Positions 6,741 through 13,958 of a stretch of DNA of 15,383 nt are shown piece after piece. The DNA comes from CAMTWZ01 sp964412365. Lineage in GTDB: Bacteria; Bacteroidota; Rhodothermia; Balneolales; HLUCCA01. The number at the start of each line of letters is the position of its first letter. Within the stretch, counting starts at the first letter, position 1. The notes under the pieces are model-generated. The model was given only the letters and a program-made list of their open reading frames with translations. It made no database searches and was not told the DNA's origin. The DNA lies in NCBI GenBank assembly GCA_964412365.1, contig CAYPOI010000062.1:1-15383 (forward strand). Reading direction: 5' to 3'. The position numbers were made by a program, and so were the translations under genes.

Positions 6741-7820
6741 ATGGGTCGAGCGATGTTATTTTTGTGTTCCGGGCTGATCATCTTATTCGGGGTGGTTCAG
6801 ATGTCGCTGAATGCGAAACAGCAATCCATGGTCACATTAAATGTGGCCTATGCGAACTCCCTGAACGCGCGCAATACCTCCAATTCAGGAATGGAGCGAG
6901 CCATCAACCGCATCATGAACGACCCTACGTGGCGTACCGATGCTGGACCTTGGACCATTGAATTCGGCGACTGGCCTGTTGTGATCACATCCGTCGACAA
7001 CTCCACTGATCCAAGTCTGGGCGCGAATGAAGTGCGTATCACAGCCACGTGTGTGATCAATGGAGCCACTGAACAATCGATCGCGGTTCTTAAACGAGGA
7101 GAAGGCCTTCCGATTCCAACCGTTGAGGGTGCGATGGGCGTCTTCACAGACAACCTGGACTTGTCGGTTTCAGGCTCGGCGTTTTTGATCACTGGAAATG
7201 ATACGAATCCCGATGGTACAGGTGGCGGCGAACCGCCACTTCCAGGGATGTCCGTGAGCTCGCTGGCCGCTTATACGGAAATCATGACCTCCTTGAATGC
7301 AGCTCAACAGGAACAGGTTCAGGGTTCCGGCGGTACTCCAGCCGTGCAGTTGGATGCGACAATGGACAACGATGCCTTGCAGGCGTTCTTCGATGCCATT
7401 ATCGCCAATCCGGATGAATACTATGCCGGCGACCATGCCGCTACGGGTGTCGGCTCACTCGGCACTCCGGAAAACCCTAAAATCATCGTGGTAGACGGAA
7501 TCCTGTCGGTAACGAATGCCACAGGCGCTGGAATTTTAGTGATCACAGAAACGGGTTTACTCGATGCTCGTGGTAATTTTGACAACTACCAAGGATTGAT
7601 ATTGATTCAAGGCAGCGCAGATATGACTCGTGGCAACATCAACATTTATGGGGCCATGATGTTCGGGGGAAGCAACCCCAGCCTGAAGATCGACATCGAT
7701 TTTCGAGGAAATGTGAACATCCATTACAGCAGCATCGCATTGGATTACGCTCAAATCCTTGCCGATAATTCCGGAAGTGGCGGTTCCACCAATTACAGCA
7801 TCGTAAGTATCTACGACTGA
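6741..7820 (+). CDS. PilX-like large pilin with C-terminal repeat-type (beta-helix-like) domain
   Basis: This 359-residue protein starts with a membrane helix (about 4-23), then NSLNARNTSNSGMERAINRIMN (about 39-60), close to the PilX_N pattern where small residues lead into G-E-A. A beta domain spans about 70-120. A Gly/Pro-rich linker with TGGGEPPLPG (160-169) leads to a C-terminal region of short repeating strands (about 245-340: NPKIIVVDG, GAGILVITETG, NYQGLILIQGSADM, GNINIYGAMMFGG), typical of the solenoid-like tail of many PilX-like proteins. Its size and displayed tail suggest a tip or adhesin-type subunit. No class III cleavage site is seen. The AGGGGG at 6731-6736 sits only 4 nt before the ATG and supports the start. 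It lies 12 bp after the PilW-like gene. An exported surface role is inferred; the fold of the C-terminal part is judged by eye. Confidence 0.72.
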   Translation: MGRAMLFLCSGLIILFGVVQMSLNAKQQSMVTLNVAYANSLNARNTSNSGMERAINRIMNDPTWRTDAGPWTIEFGDWPVVITSVDNSTDPSLGANEVRITATCVINGATEQSIAVLKRGEGLPIPTVEGAMGVFTDNLDLSVSGSAFLITGNDTNPDGTGGGEPPLPGMSVSSLAAYTEIMTSLNAAQQEQVQGSGGTPAVQLDATMDNDALQAFFDAIIANPDEYYAGDHAATGVGSLGTPENPKIIVVDGILSVTNATGAGILVITETGLLDARGNFDNYQGLILIQGSADMTRGNINIYGAMMFGGSNPSLKIDIDFRGNVNIHYSSIALDYAQILADNSGSGGSTNYSIVSIYD

Positions 7821-7839
7821 TCTCAGTATATTCAGATCA
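7818..7839. repeat. Short inverted repeat between the PilX-like gene and pilT
   Basis: TGATCT (7818-7823) is repeated inverted as AGATCA (7834-7839) around a 10-nt AT-rich spacer. It occupies the whole gap between the PilX-like stop codon and the pilT ATG. It could be a small protein-binding site or a weak RNA hairpin near the pilT start. Six-base arms are short enough to arise by chance, and no T-run follows. Confidence 0.25.
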
Positions 7840-7840
7840 T

Positions 7841-9064
7841 ATGTCCGCACCTCACGATTTACGCAGCCTTGTCAAACCAATCATAGACAAAGTCCCCCTC
7901 AGTGCCAGGGGCTTCGAGCGTCATCGTGCCATCGGTGCGCTCATCAAGGATGTGCCGGAACTCGCTATTCTTCAAATGCGTGAAATACTGGAACATTATC
8001 TCGGTCTGATGAACGAGAACAATGCCTCGGATATCGACATGGGAGGAGTTGGATGCGGATCCAAAGTCTGGTACCGCATCTATGGTTCCAAAACTCCCCT
8101 CGACGATGGCACCACGTTCACATACGATGAGACCAATGTCCTCTTTCATAGTATTCTGACGTCGGATCAACGAGATTTCCTCCTCGAACACCGCAATCTG
8201 GATTTCTCCTATACCATGCCCTTGGCAGGCGGCGGCGTTCAGCGTTTCCGAGCCGACATGTACTTCGACCTTGAGCAACTCGGGTTGAACATGCGTAAGA
8301 TCAACGCAGAAATACGTCCGTTCAAATCACTCAATCTGCATCCCGAAGTGGCGAAAGCCCTCAGTCTGAAGTACTTGAAATACGGATTGTCTCTCATCAC
8401 AGGGATCACCGGCTCTGGAAAATCCTCCACGCTAGACACCATCATCGATGCGAACAACCGGTCGGTAGACGCCCATATCGTCATCATCGCCTCCCCTGTT
8501 GAAATGGTTCATGAACCGAAACGATGCATCGTGCGCCATCGCGAAGTGGGCCGCGACACGAAATCATTCAAAGCCGGTGCCACCGAAGCCTTACGCCAAG
8601 ATCCCGATATCATCATGATCGGGGAGCTTCGTGATCCGGAAACCATCATGACTGCGCTGGAGATCACGGATTCGGGCCACAAAACCTTTTCCACGCTTCA
8701 CACCGCTTCTGCCACCGAAAGCTTGGATCGTATCATCGGCGAAGTAGCTCCGGAAGAACAGGAACGGGTTAGAAACCGACTGGCGGATGTGTTGACCTGT
8801 GTCATTTCTCAAAAACTGGTTCCCACAATCGATGGAAAACGGGCGATGGCCAAAGAAGTCCTGCTTTCCACACCATCCATTAAAGCCGCCATCCGCAACA
8901 ACAACACGGGTGAAATCTATCAGATGTTGATGGAGGGCGGAAACTTAGGCATGTGCACCTTAGAGCAAGATTTGAAAAGATTGGTAGATGAACGTGTGAT
9001 TTCGGTTGAAGAAGCCTATAATTACGCCAACAATAAGAAACGAATGAAGGATCTGATTGGCTAG
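7841..9064 (+). CDS. pilT: PilT-family ATPase with altered Asp box
   Basis: This 407-residue cytoplasmic ATPase belongs to the PilT/PilU retraction family. It has no four-cysteine zinc motif, has Walker A GITGSGKS (188-195), Walker B DIIMIGELRD (256-265, Glu262) and His box HKTFSTLHT (280-288). The C-terminal part keeps the PilT pattern: R..LADVLTCVISQKLVP, GKRAMAKEVL, IR....GEIYQML and TLEQDL..L. The Asp box is unusual: where PilT and PilB have I/V-E-D/E-P-I/V-E, this protein reads IIASPVEM (215-222), so the first two acidic residues are Ala217 and Ser218; Glu221 remains. I confirmed this from the DNA codons. The N-terminal ASDLHL motif also reads ASDIDM (62-67). The N-terminal stretch (1-45) is longer than in typical PilT. 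The next gene starts at a TTG overlapping the stop. It may be a slow or accessory motor of PilU type; that is inference. Confidence 0.9.
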   Translation: MSAPHDLRSLVKPIIDKVPLSARGFERHRAIGALIKDVPELAILQMREILEHYLGLMNENNASDIDMGGVGCGSKVWYRIYGSKTPLDDGTTFTYDETNVLFHSILTSDQRDFLLEHRNLDFSYTMPLAGGGVQRFRADMYFDLEQLGLNMRKINAEIRPFKSLNLHPEVAKALSLKYLKYGLSLITGITGSGKSSTLDTIIDANNRSVDAHIVIIASPVEMVHEPKRCIVRHREVGRDTKSFKAGATEALRQDPDIIMIGELRDPETIMTALEITDSGHKTFSTLHTASATESLDRIIGEVAPEEQERVRNRLADVLTCVISQKLVPTIDGKRAMAKEVLLSTPSIKAAIRNNNTGEIYQMLMEGGNLGMCTLEQDLKRLVDERVISVEEAYNYANNKKRMKDLIG

Positions 9065-10718
9065 GCGCGAATACATAGGTGTGGCTGTCGACGAGAACCG
9101 CTTGAGAGTGGCTGTTGTTGAAGCATCAAAAAAGCAGATCGTGGTCAAACAACTGATCTCGCAAGAATTACCACGTTCTTACGACGATACGACGGTCATT
9201 GCCGCAAAAAATGATGCGGTGGATGATATTGATGAGCTGATTTTCGGAGATGAGGAAGAAAAGATCGACACCGAATGGGACATGACAGAGGAAGGTGTCG
9301 GTGAATCGTTCGCTGGCGATTCCAACGAATCCCTGTTGGCCAACATTTTGACCGGGGTCCATCCCAAAGCGGCGAATGTGGGCTTGGCGATACCCGTTGG
9401 TGTGGCGTTGTACCAGATCTTCAAGGATTCGGATTACCGCAAGCGGAAAAAGAAAGAGGTGAAAGAACTCGTCACCGACCGATTGCGGAGCGTTTACACC
9501 AAAGATATCACCCCTGATAATTACTCGACTCTGATTCGCGATTCAGATGGTGCACTCATCGTCAGTTCTTTCGATGGTGAAAATCATCTGTTGAACATCG
9601 CGGATGCGGCGATCGGCCTGATGCCGGGCAAATTGTTCATCCGCGACATCAAGCCTGAAGAATTGCTGCTTGTTGGGATGGTAAATGCCAACTACGACAT
9701 CCTGGATCACGAATATTCGGTTCTGATCCACATCCAAGATCGGAATACCCAAGTCATCATCATGCAAGGATCTCAGATTGTCGGAATTCTTCCGACCATC
9801 AACGAGGGCAGCAAATCGAACCGGGTGATGAAAACCATCTTCAGTAAACTTCTGTTTGAATTGGATCGTGGGCAACTGCCAACCATCGATCGGATTGTTC
9901 TGACCGGCGATACGGTGAAAGGAAAAGCCGTGACGTTCTTGGAAGAACAGTTCATGGAAGTGCAAATCGGCACGTTCCAATTCAATCCGATGAAAGTGCT
10001 TCTGCCCGAAGATTTCACGGATGACATCTTACCCTACATGACCGCCATCGCTGCGGCATGGTCGGCATCTGGAAACGACATCGCATCCTTCCCGAGAATT
10101 TCATTGATTCCACAGTATGTCTCCACACGGCAAGCTGTTTTCAAGTTGGATTGGCACGGGTACATTCTTTTGTTGCTGATCGCCGGCTTTCCATTCACAC
10201 TCAACCTGTCTTACCAGCAGAAAATGAGCGAGGTGGACAATCTGAAAACCGACATCACTGCCCTGAATCAGCAAATCAGTGAAAACAGAGTTTTGTCGAC
10301 GGTCGTGGATCAGCTGATGAGTGAAGTCGGCGCTATGAACGTGAACACGAACCTGTTGGATACGTTGTCGAAAGACACCCAATTGTGGTCGTATACCCTA
10401 AGCATGCTCAATTCGGAGCTGGCCAATATCCGCGGCGTATGGATTTATAATATCCAGTTTGACCAGAACACCTTTGTGTTGCAAGGATTCAGCCTGTACC
10501 GTGATCGCATCCCTCAGATCAGCAATCTCTTCGACAATGCGGTAATCCAGCAGGTAGTGGAAAAGGAAGAGCGCGAAACGAAGATCTATGAATTTTTGAT
10601 CCAAGTACATCGTATCACAAATCGCTCTGAGCTGATTTCTCCGATACCCGTGGAACCTCCACGTTTGGATATCGGTGGACAAGAACAAGGCCGTCGCGGC
10701 GGAATCATCCAAAACTAA
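9057..10718 (+). CDS. PilM-PilN fusion, pilus alignment complex protein
   Basis: This 553-residue protein joins two normally separate T4P proteins. Residues about 5-340 look like PilM, an actin-fold cytoplasmic protein: YIGVAVDENRLRVAVVEA, LIHIQDRNTQVIIMQGSQIVG (223-243), RIVLTGD (279-285) and a final IAAAWSA. An acidic insert (about 43-93) is extra. ISLIP (348-352) matches the INLLP motif by which PilN normally docks on PilM. A membrane helix (about 366-384), a coiled coil (about 386-425) and a small periplasmic alpha/beta domain with LQGFSLYRDRIPQISNLF (475-492) then match PilN. The tail is disordered. GspL of type II secretion has a comparable architecture, but the neighbours are T4P genes. 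The start is TTG at 9057, overlapping the pilT stop by 8 bp. No ATG exists before the first strand, and GTG at 9081 would remove it. Confidence 0.83.
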   Translation: MARREYIGVAVDENRLRVAVVEASKKQIVVKQLISQELPRSYDDTTVIAAKNDAVDDIDELIFGDEEEKIDTEWDMTEEGVGESFAGDSNESLLANILTGVHPKAANVGLAIPVGVALYQIFKDSDYRKRKKKEVKELVTDRLRSVYTKDITPDNYSTLIRDSDGALIVSSFDGENHLLNIADAAIGLMPGKLFIRDIKPEELLLVGMVNANYDILDHEYSVLIHIQDRNTQVIIMQGSQIVGILPTINEGSKSNRVMKTIFSKLLFELDRGQLPTIDRIVLTGDTVKGKAVTFLEEQFMEVQIGTFQFNPMKVLLPEDFTDDILPYMTAIAAAWSASGNDIASFPRISLIPQYVSTRQAVFKLDWHGYILLLLIAGFPFTLNLSYQQKMSEVDNLKTDITALNQQISENRVLSTVVDQLMSEVGAMNVNTNLLDTLSKDTQLWSYTLSMLNSELANIRGVWIYNIQFDQNTFVLQGFSLYRDRIPQISNLFDNAVIQQVVEKEERETKIYEFLIQVHRITNRSELISPIPVEPPRLDIGGQEQGRRGGIIQN

Positions 10719-10725
10719 GTCCTGA

Positions 10726-11598
10726 ATGTCTTACGCGTTACGAAATACACTGATTCTACTCTCAACCTTGGTCGTTATGATCGTGGGTGGATGGGTGTAC
10801 CTGGCGTATTATCCAGAGAAGGAGATTGAAGCATACGAACGGGTGATCACCGAACGGGAACGCGACCTGACCACCTTCAAAGCCAAAGCGGAAGGATTCG
10901 ATATCATCCGCGAAACCTACATCCGGACCTTATACCGTCGCGAGAATTACAACAAGGAACTGTTTCGCAACAATAACGTCGCGGATATCTATGATTTTGT
11001 GAGACGGATGAACGATGGACCTGCATTCACCGTCATGAATTTCTCATTGGTCGATTCTGTCGTGACTCCTGATCACGGATATGTGACGATCCAAGTGGAT
11101 GGTGAAGCGTCGTATCGGAACTTCTACACTTTCATCAGCCGGTTGGAGCAAAGCCGTCCGATCATTCGAATTTCCAAATTGCAAATCCAACCAAAATCCG
11201 AAGTGGATCGGCTTCAGGATATCGTGTTTACCTTTACCGCTCAAGTCTATTACGCCCGCGGTGCCACTCAAACCTCGAATCAGCGCACGATTCTTGCTGG
11301 CGTTCCGGTATTGCGTCACAACCCACTGGCACCGCTCATCCATGCCATTCCCAGCAATTCAGACAACATGACGAATGTGGAGGCATCCAGATTGGTTGCC
11401 GTTACCGCTTCGTCCATATTCGTTGTGGATCAGACCGGACGAATGGTTCGGATCGATCAAGGTGGTCGGGTCTATCTTGGATTTCTTGAACGGATCAGCC
11501 AAAATGCGGCTACAGCCACCTTCCGCTTGAACAAAGGCGGTATCGAAGATATCGTGACATTACGAATCGGTCAGCCGAACAACTCAACACTGCCATGA
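10726..11598 (+). CDS. PilO-like protein with PilP-like C-terminal domain
   Basis: This 290-residue inner-membrane protein follows PilMN by 7 bp. A membrane helix (8-27) is followed by a coiled coil (about 31-57) and a ferredoxin-like periplasmic domain (about 85-175). That domain contains YRNFYTFISRLEQSRPIIRI (130-149), close to the conserved PilO core. Unlike ordinary PilO (about 200 residues), it continues through a linker with HNPLAP (198-203) into a beta domain (218-283): SRLVAVTASSIFVVDQTGRM, then G-RVYLGFLERI and FRLNKGGIEDIVTL. That order (G-R..R...G..YLG...I......L..GG...) resembles the homology region of PilP, which binds the secretin. It is therefore likely a PilO-PilP fusion that links PilMN to the outer-membrane channel encoded next. 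The PilO part is quite secure; the PilP part is judged by eye. Its stop overlaps the secretin ATG by 4 bp (ATGA). Confidence 0.78.
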   Translation: MSYALRNTLILLSTLVVMIVGGWVYLAYYPEKEIEAYERVITERERDLTTFKAKAEGFDIIRETYIRTLYRRENYNKELFRNNNVADIYDFVRRMNDGPAFTVMNFSLVDSVVTPDHGYVTIQVDGEASYRNFYTFISRLEQSRPIIRISKLQIQPKSEVDRLQDIVFTFTAQVYYARGATQTSNQRTILAGVPVLRHNPLAPLIHAIPSNSDNMTNVEASRLVAVTASSIFVVDQTGRMVRIDQGGRVYLGFLERISQNAATATFRLNKGGIEDIVTLRIGQPNNSTLP

Positions 11599-12782
11599 AA
11601 CACTTCCTATTCAGCTCTCTCGTCTTAATTGTCATGGCTTCACAACCTGTACAGGCTCAAACTGGCCTTCCGGTACGGGAATATGTGAATCCGGAAGAAT
11701 TGGTTACCCTAGGTCGTGAAACCACCTTCACTCAATCAGTGGAGGTGTTGAATAGTTTTTCACGTCGCTTTCAAGACAAGTTGTTGATCGATAAATCCGG
11801 TGTGTCCGGCCCAATCGGCCTGAATATTCCGAATATGCCTTGGCGGCAAGCGCTGGATTATATCGTGTCGTTCAACAATCTCGTTTTGACCGAATACCCC
11901 AATTATTTTGAAATTTCCCGCCAGCAAGACGCTATTGGAATCACTGCCGACGCAGAACCTGACGTCGAAGCATTGGCATCCCTTCGCAGCCGCGAAGTCG
12001 AAATATCTGCGATCTTCTTTCAAGGCGACCGGCGGGCTCTTCGTGAAATCGGTGTAGACTGGACCACACTGAAAGACGGAATCGTCCAAGTCAAGAATAT
12101 CGCCGCGGCGAATGTGAGTCAGGAAGTATTCTCTATCGAAATATCACCCCAAAGTCTGGGTGGCGGTTTCGAAATCAGTGCCCTCCTCAGCGCGTTCGAA
12201 GCGAGCAACATCGGTGATGTGCTTTCTTCGCCGAAAATCAAAGTCCAGGACGGGAAGACGGGTCGGATTCAGGTCGGACAAGACTTCTCCATCAAACAGC
12301 GTGATTTCGCCGGTAACGTGATCGATAACTTCGTTAGCACGGGTACGATTCTTGAAGTCATACCGGTGGTGATTGTCGATCGCGACACATCCTTCATCCA
12401 TTTGAACATCTCGGCAGAACGAAGCTCAGCCACTCCCGATCCAATCAGTACCATCATCAACAAGCAGATGGCGCAAACCACCGTGTTGCTCTATAGCGGC
12501 GAATCGACCGTCATCGCCGGATTATTCGAAACCTCAGACGTTAGTGTTCGTCGTGGCGTGCCGTTCTTGAAAGATCTTCCACCCTGGGTCCTTGGCCTTC
12601 GCTACCTGTTCGGATACAATTCGGTGGATATCCAACATCGTGAGCTGGTCATCATCATCAAAGCCGAGCTGCTACCAACCATCCCGACCCGGATCGGCAC
12701 TCCTACCTTGAATATGCAGCAGGAATTAAATGCGGAACGTCGCCGTATGATTCTCGAAAACGCACAACGGGAAAAACCTTGA
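11595..12782 (+). CDS. pilQ: Short PilQ-type secretin, outer-membrane pilus channel
   Basis: This 395-residue exported protein should form the outer-membrane pore for the pilus. A Sec signal peptide (MKH then a hydrophobic stretch, likely cut after Ala21) is followed by a single N0/STN-like domain (about 43-108, with GLNIPNMPWRQALDYIV). The secretin homology domain spans about 133-357: REVEISAIFF..REIGVDW, LSSPKIKVQDGKTGRIQVGQ (210-229), GTILEVIPVV (250-259) and the C-terminal motif GESTVIAGLFE...RRGVPFLKDLP (302-329). A helical charged tail closes the protein. PilQ proteins are commonly 600 residues or more, with AMIN and N1 domains; here these appear to be missing, leaving a minimal secretin. 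The ATGA overlap with the PilO/P-like gene implies tight co-translation. Other secretin classes are less likely given the neighbours. Confidence 0.9.
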   Translation: MKHFLFSSLVLIVMASQPVQAQTGLPVREYVNPEELVTLGRETTFTQSVEVLNSFSRRFQDKLLIDKSGVSGPIGLNIPNMPWRQALDYIVSFNNLVLTEYPNYFEISRQQDAIGITADAEPDVEALASLRSREVEISAIFFQGDRRALREIGVDWTTLKDGIVQVKNIAAANVSQEVFSIEISPQSLGGGFEISALLSAFEASNIGDVLSSPKIKVQDGKTGRIQVGQDFSIKQRDFAGNVIDNFVSTGTILEVIPVVIVDRDTSFIHLNISAERSSATPDPISTIINKQMAQTTVLLYSGESTVIAGLFETSDVSVRRGVPFLKDLPPWVLGLRYLFGYNSVDIQHRELVIIIKAELLPTIPTRIGTPTLNMQQELNAERRRMILENAQREKP

Positions 12783-13958
12783 TTGGAACATCTCTCCTTT
12801 TTTGAGGCGCTTCCCCTATTCGCCGATTTTCAGGACATCCTCCGCACCGATTTATACAAGCCTCTGCCTGACGATTGGTGGGTGGTCATTACCGATGTCA
12901 CCAATTCAACGATCGCAATTGATGAAGGCCGATACAAGGAAGTGAACGCGGTTGGCGCCATTTCCGTAATGGCGATTTTGAATCTGGTCAAAGATTTCAA
13001 AGTTCCATTCATGTTTGGTGGGGATGGAGCCACCATTTGTCTCCCGCCATCCCTCAAAGATGAGAGCACAAAAGCCTTGCTAGGCATCCGCCAGATCGCA
13101 AGCAAGGAATTCAACCTCGACCTTCGCATCGGAATCGTACCCATTTCCGATATCCGAGCCCAAGGCTTGGATGTGGGCGTGGCCCGGCTACGTATTTCCG
13201 ACTACTTCGATCAAGCTGTGTTCTCAGGCCAAGGATTGGCCTTCGCCGAAGATGCCATCAAATCGAAAAACAATCCGTCCGATTATTTGTTGCAGGGCGA
13301 AGGACACATTGAAGACGCGGATGTATCCGGTTTGGAATGTCGATGGCAGCATGTCCCGAGCCTGAAAGGTGAAATCGTAGCCTTGATCGTGGAATCACCC
13401 GACCCGGATCAGTATGTGGATGTGATCGCCAAAATCAGGGAGATTTTTGGTCAGGACGACCTTTGGAAACCGATCGATGAAACTCTTTTGACGTTATCGA
13501 TGGAGACCGAAAAACTATCCATTGAGAATCGGATTCGGACTGCTGGCCGAAATGTTTGGGTTAAAACCAAGTATTGGTTCCATATGCGGCTGATGAACCT
13601 GACCGGCGCCTATCTGATGCGCAAGAACATCCGCTCTCGAACAACGGATTGGGGTGTCTACAAGCAGGATCTGTCGCAGAACACCGATTTCAAGAAGTTC
13701 GACGGGGTGATACGGCTTGTGATGTCGGGCAGCGCATCTCAACGTGAACTATTGGAAGAATGGCTGTCCATTCGATACAGCCAAGGAAAATTGGTCTATG
13801 GCTTGAACAGTTCCCCTACGGCGATGATCACTTGCCTTCTGTTTGGCCACATGAAAAATCATATTCACTTTGTGGATGGGTCAGCGGGCGGATACACGAA
13901 AGCCGCGGCGGCCTTGAAACGCCGCAAAAAGGCAATGTCAGACGCGGCGGGCTTGTAA
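12783..13958 (+). CDS. DUF3095 protein, class III nucleotidyl-cyclase-like
   Basis: This 391-residue protein matches the DUF3095 family, which is related to class III adenylate/guanylate cyclases. Two metal-binding motifs typical of that fold are seen: DVTNST with Asp38 and FGGDGAT with Asp81, in the usual order. IGIVPISDIRAQGLDVGVAR (116-135) corresponds to the following core strands. The rest shows family patterns (VFSGQGLAFAED, GLECRW, YGLNSSPTAMITCLL, HIHFVDGSAGGYTKAA). The start is a TTG immediately after the secretin TGA. No earlier ATG exists, and FFEALPLFADF is the expected family N-terminus, so this start is credible. It ends the pilus operon and overlaps the convergent NlpC gene by 21 bp. 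Together with the CNB protein at 5691 it suggests an internal cyclic-nucleotide circuit. DUF3095 activity and product are not established, so cyclase function is inference. Confidence 0.85.
   Translation: MEHLSFFEALPLFADFQDILRTDLYKPLPDDWWVVITDVTNSTIAIDEGRYKEVNAVGAISVMAILNLVKDFKVPFMFGGDGATICLPPSLKDESTKALLGIRQIASKEFNLDLRIGIVPISDIRAQGLDVGVARLRISDYFDQAVFSGQGLAFAEDAIKSKNNPSDYLLQGEGHIEDADVSGLECRWQHVPSLKGEIVALIVESPDPDQYVDVIAKIREIFGQDDLWKPIDETLLTLSMETEKLSIENRIRTAGRNVWVKTKYWFHMRLMNLTGAYLMRKNIRSRTTDWGVYKQDLSQNTDFKKFDGVIRLVMSGSASQRELLEEWLSIRYSQGKLVYGLNSSPTAMITCLLFGHMKNHIHFVDGSAGGYTKAAAALKRRKKAMSDAAGL

Noticed and set aside
2039..12782. Reading the cluster as a type II secretion system
   Set aside because: A PilT-family motor, PilM/N/O/P-type proteins and PilV/W/X-like subunits point to a pilus. 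Only the PilM-PilN fusion recalls GspL.
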